Positions 1 through 5,836 of a stretch of 8,410 bases of DNA are shown one piece after another. Each line of letters opens with the position of its first letter. Positions within the stretch are counted from its first letter, which is position 1. The notes beneath the pieces are model-generated. The model ran no database searches, was not told the DNA's origin, and saw only the letters and a list, made by a program, of their open reading frames with translations. Origin of the DNA: Candidatus Latescibacterota bacterium (GTDB taxonomy: Bacteria > JAAXHH01 > JABIQT01); contig JABIQT010000482.1 of the NCBI GenBank assembly GCA_018667995.1, positions 1 to 8,410 on the forward strand. The letters run 5' to 3'. Both the position numbers and the translations under genes were made by a program.

Positions 1-1019
1 ACATTGATGAGATCGATAAGATAGCCGCATCGGGTACTGTTATGGGGCCAGATGTATCTCGAACCGGCGTACAGCGAACCTTGCTCAAACTGATGGAAGA
101 GACGGAAGTCGACCTCCAGGCACCACATGACCTGGCCTCGCAAATGGAAAACGCCCTCCAATTTCAAAAGTCAGGCAAGATCCAGAAGAAGAAGGTCAAC
201 ACCCGGAACATCCTGTTCATAGTTAGTGGCGCCTTTCAGAATATAGATGATATCATTCAGCGACGGATGAATCAGCAGCAGATGGGATTTATCGTAGCAG
301 GGGATTCGGAGAGCCAGGCAGGTGATGCTGAGGGGGCATGGCTTGAACATGTGAAGTCCGAGGACCTGATTCAGTTTGGTTTTGAATCGGAATTCGTGGG
401 ACGTCTCCCCGTTATTGCTTCGCTGCATCCACTGGAAGCTGATGACCTTTATGGAATCCTGAGAAATCCTAACAGTACCGTGGTTCAGGCTAAAAAACGA
501 GATTTCAGGGCCTATGGTATATCCGTTGAGTTCGATGATGATGCGCTTGAGCTGATTGCCCAGAGGGCGTACGAAGAGAAGACGGGTGCACGCGGCCTGG
601 TCGGAGTCTGTGAAAAAATCCTGATCCCGTTCGAGAAGAAGCTGCCATCCACATCGATAAAGCGATTTCGCGTGACAAGACAGGTAGTAGAAGAGCCCCG
701 ATTGGCACTGGAGAAACTTCTCACCGAAGCAGCCATCGCCCGTTTTGAAGACCGGTTCATGGAGGAATACAACCTCACCCTCATTTTGGAGCCTGAGGCC
801 CGTACGGCACTGCTGACGAATGCCGCCGACCAGGGCGTCGCGGCTGATGACCTGGGGATGGAGATGTTTAAGGATTACAGCCATGGGCTGAAGCTGCTTC
901 AGCGATCGGAACTGACGATATCCCGCGATGCCGTGGAGAATCCGGCTGAGTACCTCAATCGGCTCATCAAGGAATCTTACGGCCACGAAGACGTCGCCCC
1001 GGAATCTGCAGAAGAATAA
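1..1019 (+). CDS. ClpX-like AAA+ protease ATP-binding subunit, 5' truncated, with extra C-terminal domain
   Basis: This is an ATP-driven unfoldase subunit of the ClpX/HslU group, expected to unfold proteins for a ClpP-type peptidase in the cytoplasm. The window enters the gene at Walker B (IDEIDKIA, first full codon at 3), so the zinc-binding domain, Walker A and pore loop 1 lie outside. Visible landmarks in order are: a TGVQRTLLKLME helix; a sensor-1 strand NILFIVSGAF; QMGF (279-290), in place of the ClpX IGF loop that docks on ClpP; EFVGRLPV with the arginine finger (codon 402); and KTGARGL with the sensor-2 arginine (codon 591). Two things differ from standard ClpX. The stretch between LMEET and ILFI is about 11 residues longer and carries KIQKKK where ClpX has its RKH pore loop. 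About 90 extra residues also follow the usual end of ClpX. The family call is secure, but whether this is the housekeeping ClpX or a paralog cannot be told; the differences favour a paralog. Confidence 0.9.
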   Translation, partial: IDEIDKIAASGTVMGPDVSRTGVQRTLLKLMEETEVDLQAPHDLASQMENALQFQKSGKIQKKKVNTRNILFIVSGAFQNIDDIIQRRMNQQQMGFIVAGDSESQAGDAEGAWLEHVKSEDLIQFGFESEFVGRLPVIASLHPLEADDLYGILRNPNSTVVQAKKRDFRAYGISVEFDDDALELIAQRAYEEKTGARGLVGVCEKILIPFEKKLPSTSIKRFRVTRQVVEEPRLALEKLLTEAAIARFEDRFMEEYNLTLILEPEARTALLTNAADQGVAADDLGMEMFKDYSHGLKLLQRSELTISRDAVENPAEYLNRLIKESYGHEDVAPESAEE

Positions 1020-1069
1020 CGTGAATGACACTCGCCTATCTAATTCTTAGCACAACTGTCCGGGGTTAG

Positions 1070-2461
1070 TTGCCTGGAAAGAGCATCGTAGAGTTTAAGG
1101 AGATCATCATCCCAATAGCACTAACCATAGCAGGATCAGATTCAGGCGCCGGCGCAGGTATCCAGGCGGATCTTAAAACATTCGCCGCCAGCGGTGTATA
1201 TGGTCTTTCCGTAGTCACTGCGGTTACCGCACAGAACACGCTCGGTGTGCAGGATATCCATGTAATCCCTCCCGGGACAATCAGGTCGCAGATCGATTCT
1301 GTCATGGTGGACATGGGGGCTCAGGCGATCAAGTCCGGAATGCTTGCAAACAAGGCCACCATAGACGCCGTTGCAGAAGCCGTTGCGAAACATGAAGGTA
1401 TCCCATACGTACTCGATCCTGTGATGGTGGCAAAAAGCGGCGATGCTTTGTTGGCCGAAGATGCCGTAGAATCCATGCGAAAACGCTTGGTTCCACTGGC
1501 TACAGTGGTTACGCCGAATCTTGATGAAGCCTCGGCGCTGGCGGACATGGCCGTGGTTGACATCGACTCAATGAAACTGGCCGCTGAGAAGATACATGCC
1601 ATGGGCGCGTCCGCGGTGGTTGTCACTGGTGGGCATCTTGATGGGCCACCCATAGATCTCCTGTACGACGGCCACGATCACGAATTGTTCGAAGGGGATC
1701 GTGTCGAATCAAAGAACACGCATGGAACAGGATGCACCTTCGCCGCCGCTATAGCTGCTGAACTATCCAAGGGAAACTCCGTATCGCACGCCGTCACCAG
1801 CGCCAAGAAGTATCTGCGAGAGGCTATTGAATTTGCAGAGCCGCTGGGTTCGGGATACGGCCCCGTGAATCATTTCTATCGAATGAGACGTGATGCACAG
1901 TCTTACCAGGTGATTCGTGATCTTTCCGCTGCGGTACGTCGGCTGGAAGAGAAACCGAAGGCGGGGCTGCTCGTCCCGGAAGTGCAGTCAAACCTGGCCA
2001 TGGGGTTGCCAGGCGCAAACTCACCCGCGGACGTGGCGGCATTCCCGGGGCGGCTGGTCCGTTTTCATGACAGCATCCGAACCCTTGCCGATCCTGAGTT
2101 CGGTGCGTCATCTCACATTGCGAAAATAGTCCTGACCGCTATGCGCTATGATCCGGAATGCCGGACAGTATTGAATGTGTTTTACTCCAAGGAGATTCTG
2201 GCGGCGGTGCGTGAACTGGATCTCTTCATCGTGTCGTTCAATCGAAAGATGGAACCCCACGATGTTAAGGAACGCGAAGGTTCCTCCCTGGAATGGGGAT
2301 CCGAGCAGGCCATTCAGGAGCACGGTCGCGTACCAGATATCATTTACGACCTTGGCGACGAGGGAAAAGAACCCATGATCCGGATATTAGGCCCGACGCC
2401 GGGACACGTGGTAGATATCGCCCTCAGAATCGTGGACATGGTGGCCGGGAACCCGGTCTGA
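1070..2461 (+). CDS. thiD: Bifunctional ThiD-ThiN: HMP/HMP-phosphate kinase fused to ThiN-type thiamine phosphate synthase
   Basis: The N-terminal part (about residues 15-275, numbered from the TTG) is a ribokinase-fold ThiD. ThiD phosphorylates hydroxymethylpyrimidine twice to HMP diphosphate. The signature [20 protein letters not shown] opens it, and HGTGCT (residues 218-223) supplies the anion hole and the catalytic Cys222. The C-terminal part (about 285-460) is a ThiN domain, which joins HMP-PP to thiazole phosphate in place of ThiE. It shows [41 protein letters not shown] and [16 protein letters not shown]. Arg328 and His349 are 21 residues apart, matching the essential Arg/His pair that I recall from archaeal ThiN. 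Some ThiN domains in fusions act as ligand-binding regulators, but the intact Arg/His pair favours an enzyme. The start is uncertain. TTG at 1070, directly after an in-frame TAG, is the only NTG codon near the N terminus, but the good Shine-Dalgarno lies downstream of it. The gene follows the ClpX-like gene by 50 bases. Confidence 0.93.
   Translation: MPGKSIVEFKEIIIPIALTIAGSDSGAGAGIQADLKTFAASGVYGLSVVTAVTAQNTLGVQDIHVIPPGTIRSQIDSVMVDMGAQAIKSGMLANKATIDAVAEAVAKHEGIPYVLDPVMVAKSGDALLAEDAVESMRKRLVPLATVVTPNLDEASALADMAVVDIDSMKLAAEKIHAMGASAVVVTGGHLDGPPIDLLYDGHDHELFEGDRVESKNTHGTGCTFAAAIAAELSKGNSVSHAVTSAKKYLREAIEFAEPLGSGYGPVNHFYRMRRDAQSYQVIRDLSAAVRRLEEKPKAGLLVPEVQSNLAMGLPGANSPADVAAFPGRLVRFHDSIRTLADPEFGASSHIAKIVLTAMRYDPECRTVLNVFYSKEILAAVRELDLFIVSFNRKMEPHDVKEREGSSLEWGSEQAIQEHGRVPDIIYDLGDEGKEPMIRILGPTPGHVVDIALRIVDMVAGNPV
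1097..1102 (+). promoter_or_regulatory. Shine-Dalgarno-like AAGGAG inside the thiDN 5' region
   Basis: AAGGAG (TAAGGAG from 1096) lies 27 bases downstream of the TTG at 1070, which has only a poor purine stretch (CGGGG) before it. Six bases after AAGGAG is an in-frame ATC at 1109, exactly where the ThiD family normally starts. No ATG, GTG, TTG or CTG lies in frame between 1073 and the conserved ALTIAGSDS motif. Either the motif is chance coding sequence for Lys-Glu, or translation starts at a non-canonical ATC (or ATA at 1115). Confidence 0.4.
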
Positions 2462-2489
2462 GACGCAGCTGGCAGTGGTGAGAACAGAC

Positions 2490-4232
2490 ATGTCAACATC
2501 AAACGAGGAGAAACAGACAACCATTCGGCGTATGTTCAGCTATTTGATCCCCTTCTGGAAAGGGGTCACCCTGGCGATGGTGAGTATGCTCGCCGTAGCC
2601 TGGATGAACTTGATTCCGCCGTGGTTGACCAAGGTCATTATAGACGATGTGTTTGCACAGAGGGACTGGGGTATGCTGCATACCATAGCCCTCGTGTTAA
2701 TCGCATCGTATATCGTTAAGTACGTAGCCATGTATTGGCAGCACCAGATATCACACGTAGTATCAGAAAAGGTTGTTCTTCGCATACGGACGCAGCTCTA
2801 CGAACACCTGCAGTCCATGTCCATGCGTTTCTTCCGGGAACGACAGACGGGTGAGATCATGTCTCGGGTCGTGAACGACACCGAGGCACTGCGGGATATG
2901 ATCGCTCATACCGCAAATATCTTCGTAACACAGACCCTTACGTTTATTGGCATCGGTGTTATTTTATTCGCCATCCATCCCATGCTCGCTTGCCTGACCC
3001 TCTTGCCTGTCCCCATCATGCTTTTCCTGACATTTCGATTCAATGGTCGTATTCGAACTATAAATGTGCGGATCAGGGCACAGTTGGCCTCCATAAATGC
3101 CCGTCTTCAAGATAATATCTCTGGTATTCCTGTTATTCAACTCTTTGCCCGCGAGCGAGAAGAGGCTCGAACTTTCAAAGGGGAGAATAGTGAATATCTT
3201 GATGCCGTGGTGCATGGGGTGACTCTCTGGTCACGATACGGTCCGTTGATGCAGAATATGACGGGAATCGGTGTCGTAACCGTTGCCTGGTACGGTGGTT
3301 TTCTGGTAATGGAGGGGACATTGTCGGTAGGCAGCCTCGTAGCCTTCATGACCTATCTCTGGCGTCTTTACTGGCCTATTACCGAGGTGACCAATGAGAA
3401 CGAGCGTCTCCAAAAGGCCCTCGCGGCCGCCGATCGCATATTTGAATATCTCGACGAAACCCCTGAGATACAAGACGCCCCCGGCGCTCGAGTGCTCGAA
3501 CCGGCACGTGGCCAGGTCGCCTTCGAATCGGTGCGATTCAGTTATCATAGTGGCGATGAGGTGATATCGGGAATTGATCTTGAGGTACAGCCTGGGGAGG
3601 TGATGGCTATCGTTGGGCACAGCGGCGCAGGGAAGACAACCCTTACCAGTCTGATTGTTCGAGCCATGGATCCCACCCAAGGTCGTGTACTTATTGACGG
3701 GTGCGACCTACGTGACATACGCCTAGAATCACTCAGGCGAAGCATTGGTATTGTTGCCCAGGAGACATTTCTCTTCAATGCCTCCATTCGTGACAATATC
3801 GCCTATGCGCGACCCGAGGCTGAAACTGCCGAAGTCATCGAGGCCGCCAGAGCGGCAAATATCCTCGATCTCATCGAAGGTTTACCTCAGGGGTTGGACA
3901 CGGTGGTCGGAGAACGCGGCATGCGCCTGTCCGGCGGAGAGAAGCAGCGTATAGCCATAGCGCGAGCCTTGCTGAAGGATCCCCCTATACTTATCCTTGA
4001 CGAAGCGACTTCGTCTGTCGATACCGAATCCGAGCGCCTTATTCAGGAGAGTCTGGGACGCCTACTTGTCGGTCGGACGACATTCATTATCGCCCATAGG
4101 CTAGCGACGGTTCGCTATGCAGATCGAATAGTCGTACTCAAGGATGGACAGATAGCCGAAAGTGGTACCCACGACCAGTTGTTGATGGACGCCGGACTCT
4201 ATCACAGGCTTCACACCGCACAAATTTCATGA
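2490..4232 (+). CDS. ABC exporter half-transporter (MsbA/multidrug type, fused membrane and ATPase domains)
   Basis: This is a 580-residue type IV ABC exporter subunit of usual half-transporter length, expected to work as a dimer in the inner membrane and move a lipid or hydrophobic compound outward. The membrane domain has six likely segments, at about residues 25-46, 64-84, 141-162, 164-181, 252-274 and 280-297. The motif SMRFFRERQTGEIMSRVVNDTE is typical of exporter coupling regions. The ATPase domain is complete: Walker A GHSGAGKT (376-383, Lys382), Q-loop Gln424, signature LSGGE (480-484), Walker B ILILDE with catalytic Glu505, D-loop SSVD and switch His536. I chose ATG 2490 because a weak GGTGA Shine-Dalgarno lies 8 bases upstream. 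In-frame GTG codons at 2475 and 2478 are alternatives adding 5 or 4 residues. It follows thiDN by 28 bases and overlaps the amidotransferase gene. No substrate can be inferred from sequence; MsbA-like lipid flipping is only one option. Confidence 0.93.
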   Translation: MSTSNEEKQTTIRRMFSYLIPFWKGVTLAMVSMLAVAWMNLIPPWLTKVIIDDVFAQRDWGMLHTIALVLIASYIVKYVAMYWQHQISHVVSEKVVLRIRTQLYEHLQSMSMRFFRERQTGEIMSRVVNDTEALRDMIAHTANIFVTQTLTFIGIGVILFAIHPMLACLTLLPVPIMLFLTFRFNGRIRTINVRIRAQLASINARLQDNISGIPVIQLFAREREEARTFKGENSEYLDAVVHGVTLWSRYGPLMQNMTGIGVVTVAWYGGFLVMEGTLSVGSLVAFMTYLWRLYWPITEVTNENERLQKALAAADRIFEYLDETPEIQDAPGARVLEPARGQVAFESVRFSYHSGDEVISGIDLEVQPGEVMAIVGHSGAGKTTLTSLIVRAMDPTQGRVLIDGCDLRDIRLESLRRSIGIVAQETFLFNASIRDNIAYARPEAETAEVIEAARAANILDLIEGLPQGLDTVVGERGMRLSGGEKQRIAIARALLKDPPILILDEATSSVDTESERLIQESLGRLLVGRTTFIIAHRLATVRYADRIVVLKDGQIAESGTHDQLLMDAGLYHRLHTAQIS

Positions 4233-4972
4233 GTCGCCCGGAGTCGGAACTCAAGATCTTACTGATCCAGATCCGCCGCCATTCCCGCGTTCGCCGGGAG
4301 GAACACGAGAGCTTTGCGTCCTTCAGTGGTTTGAAGCGTTCTCAGATAGATATCCTCAATGTATTTGATACACCGCGTTTTAAGTCGGATGTACTCAATG
4401 GATATGACGCCGTTCTTGTGGGGGGTGCTAGTGAAGCCAGTGTTCTGGAGCCAAATGAGAATCCATTTCTCGATTCTGGCATGGATCTAATGCGCTTCTG
4501 CGCGCGGACAAGTGTCCCTGTCTTCGCATCTTGCTTCGGATTTCAGCTGGCTGCCCAGGCATTTGGACGCCAGGTGATTCGCGATGAACATGATTTTGAA
4601 CGTGGCTCAATTCCCATATCCCTCAGCGATGATGCCGGTATGGATCCGCTCTTTCACGATACTCCCGATCCCTTTCTCGCAGTTTCTGTACACAGAGAGC
4701 GCGTTCTCGATCCGCCCGATGGTTGCACCGGGTTGGCTTATACGAGCAACTGTTGTCATGCGTTCAGGATCCCGGATAGACCCTTCTGGGCCTTCCAATT
4801 TCATCCAGAGGTCAACCGTGATACGTTGATCGAACGGTTGACGATTTACAAGCGTGAATACACTACGAGTGATGATCATCTGGAAGAGGTGCTTGCCGCG
4901 GTCCGCGAGACACCTGAATCGAATTTGCTAATACGAAAGTTCGTGGATCGTGTACTTCTGGACCCCTCTTAG
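4229..4972 (+). CDS. Class I glutamine amidotransferase (GMP synthase-like GATase1 domain protein)
   Basis: This 247-residue cytoplasmic protein has a class I glutamine amidotransferase fold, which normally hydrolyses glutamine to ammonia or cleaves a gamma-glutamyl amide. The catalytic triad is complete: Cys102 in the nucleophile elbow FASCFGFQLAAQ, and His192 and Glu194 in FQFHPEV. An oxyanion-type strand, YDAVLVGGASEAS, precedes the elbow. The region after the triad (about 195-247) is a charged, probably helical tail beyond the minimal domain. No synthetase partner domain is fused, as in the stand-alone GuaA-like amidotransferases of unknown acceptor. Its ATG overlaps the exporter stop codon (ATGA) and has no Shine-Dalgarno of its own, so translation is probably coupled to the exporter gene. 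That arrangement suggests shared function, for instance trimming or amidating a gamma-glutamyl compound that the exporter handles, but this is inference. Confidence 0.88.
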   Translation: MSRPESELKILLIQIRRHSRVRREEHESFASFSGLKRSQIDILNVFDTPRFKSDVLNGYDAVLVGGASEASVLEPNENPFLDSGMDLMRFCARTSVPVFASCFGFQLAAQAFGRQVIRDEHDFERGSIPISLSDDAGMDPLFHDTPDPFLAVSVHRERVLDPPDGCTGLAYTSNCCHAFRIPDRPFWAFQFHPEVNRDTLIERLTIYKREYTTSDDHLEEVLAAVRETPESNLLIRKFVDRVLLDPS

Positions 4973-4975
4973 GCG

Positions 4976-4996
4976 AGCAGTCAGACTGCTTTTCTT
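4976..4996 (+). terminator. Probable intrinsic terminator after the amidotransferase gene
   Basis: Arms AGCAGT (4976-4981) and ACTGCT (4985-4990) pair perfectly around a 3-base loop and run into TTTTCTT. It begins 4 bases after the amidotransferase stop codon and just before the peroxiredoxin promoter, which is where a terminator is expected. The stem is only 6 bp, so termination may be partial. Confidence 0.6.
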
Positions 4997-5021
4997 ACAG
5001 AATTAGTGTGGTTTTATCCCC

Positions 5022-5050
5022 TTGCGATTTCTTGTGCTATGGTGTATAAT
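5022..5050 (+). promoter_or_regulatory. Sigma-70-type promoter for the peroxiredoxin gene
   Basis: A -35-like TTGCGA (5022-5027, four of six matches to TTGACA) is followed after exactly 17 bases by a perfect -10 TATAAT (5045-5050). The predicted transcript start is near 5057, giving a leader of about 60 bases before the GTG start at 5120. The placement between a terminator and a gene with a strong ribosome binding site supports it. I saw no clear OxyR- or Fur-like operator over it. Confidence 0.75.
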
Positions 5051-5102
5051 AACTGTCCTTAAATGCAGTCATCGTACAGGTATCATCCTTCTACAAAACT
5101 TG

Positions 5103-5109
5103 AAAGGAG
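5103..5109 (+). promoter_or_regulatory. Ribosome binding site that sets the peroxiredoxin start at GTG 5120
   Basis: AAAGGAG ends 10 bases before GTG 5120. The upstream in-frame ATG at 5063 has no Shine-Dalgarno and would sit only a few bases after the predicted transcript start. It would also add 19 residues not typical of the family. This site therefore decides for GTG. Confidence 0.75.
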
Positions 5110-5119
5110 CCAGTTAATC

Positions 5120-5722
5120 GTGAGCGTACTGGTCGCAACAGAAGCCCCTGACTTTACGGCGCCTGCCGTACTACCCAATGGATCAATCCAGGAGGATTTT
5201 TCGCTCAGCAGTTTGCGCGGAAAACATGTGGTACTCTTCTTCTGGCCACTCGATTTTACCTTCGTCTGCCCGACCGAGATAATCGCACATGATCACCGTA
5301 TCGCGAAGTTCAAAGAGCGTGGTGTCGAGGTGGTGGGTGTCTCGATCGATTCACACTTCACCCATGCGGCCTGGCGGAATACCGCTGTAAAAGCCGGTGG
5401 GATTGGAGAGGTGCAATTTCCCGTAGTTGCCGATATTAAACATGAAATCACTCAAGCATACGGTGTGGAACACCCCGATGCGGGTGTCGCCATGCGCGGG
5501 TCTTTCCTCATCGACAAAGAAGGTGTAGTACAGCACCAGGTTGTGAATAACCTGCCACTTGGTCGAAATGTAGATGAAATGTTACGAATGGTGGATGCCC
5601 TCCAGTACCACGAGGCCCATGGAGAGGTCTGCCCCGCAGGATGGCAGAAGGGCGAAACCGGAATGCAGGCTGACGCAGATGGTGTCGCCAGCTATTTGTC
5701 CGATAACGCTGAAAGCCTATAG
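5120..5722 (+). CDS. Typical 2-Cys peroxiredoxin (AhpC/Prx1 family)
   Basis: This 200-residue thiol peroxidase reduces hydrogen peroxide, organic peroxides and probably peroxynitrite in the cytoplasm, and is recycled by thioredoxin or an AhpF-like reductase. The active-site motif PLDFTFVCP places the peroxidatic Cys50 with Pro43 and Thr47, and the catalytic Arg126 lies in AMRGSFLID. The resolving Cys171 is in GEVCPAGW, so it is a dimeric two-cysteine enzyme. GGIG in AVKAGGIGEV, together with a C-terminal tail ending ASYLSDNAESL, resembles the GGLG/YF pair linked to overoxidation sensitivity, with YL in place of YF. The sequence looks closest to gammaproteobacterial peroxiredoxins (judged by eye). 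The GTG start is chosen from the AAAGGAG upstream; an ATG at 5063 would give 219 residues. It has its own promoter and is followed by a strong hairpin, so it is probably expressed largely as a single gene. No reductase gene is visible nearby. Confidence 0.95.
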   Translation: MSVLVATEAPDFTAPAVLPNGSIQEDFSLSSLRGKHVVLFFWPLDFTFVCPTEIIAHDHRIAKFKERGVEVVGVSIDSHFTHAAWRNTAVKAGGIGEVQFPVVADIKHEITQAYGVEHPDAGVAMRGSFLIDKEGVVQHQVVNNLPLGRNVDEMLRMVDALQYHEAHGEVCPAGWQKGETGMQADADGVASYLSDNAESL

Positions 5723-5732
5723 TATACTGCCA

Positions 5733-5768
5733 CCATGCATCGCCGGGTATATTCCCGGCGATGCATGG
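5733..5768. repeat. Perfect 15-bp inverted repeat (strong hairpin) after the peroxiredoxin gene
   Basis: The arms CCATGCATCGCCGGG (5733-5747) and CCCGGCGATGCATGG (5754-5768) are exact reverse complements around a TATATT loop. The repeat starts 10 bases after the peroxiredoxin stop codon. The RNA stem would be very stable, but neither strand has a T-run after it, so it is not a standard intrinsic terminator. It may end or pause transcription in a factor-dependent way, protect the 3' end of the peroxiredoxin mRNA, or be a dyad-symmetric protein binding site. Confidence 0.8.
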
Positions 5769-5820
5769 CGTAGCAGATCCCTCAACGTTTGGCGCCCAAT
5801 GCCCGTCACGGGGCTTCAGG

Positions 5821-5827
5821 TAAGGAG
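5821..5827 (+). promoter_or_regulatory. Ribosome binding site of the multiheme cytochrome gene
   Basis: TAAGGAG ends 9 bases before ATG 5837. It settles the start of a long open frame that has many internal ATG and GTG codons and lies in the 114-base gap after the peroxiredoxin gene. I found no convincing promoter in that gap. Confidence 0.75.
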
Positions 5828-5836
5828 TGTCAGGTC

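Noticed and set aside
171-1031. Minus-strand open frame of 286 codons opposite the ClpX-like gene
   Set aside because: It mirrors conserved AAA+ coding sequence on the plus strand. Its translation is Cys/His/Arg-rich without family motifs, typical of an antisense shadow.
1020-1069. Intergenic gap between the ClpX-like gene and thiDN, checked for a terminator, promoter or THI-box riboswitch
   Set aside because: At 50 bases it is too short for a thiamine riboswitch, and I saw no hairpin with a T-run and no convincing -35/-10 pair.
5696-5728. Possible promoter (TTGTCC and TATACT) for the cytochrome gene
   Set aside because: The spacer would be 21 bases, too long, and the -35 match is weak. The start site would also put the large hairpin at the very 5' end.
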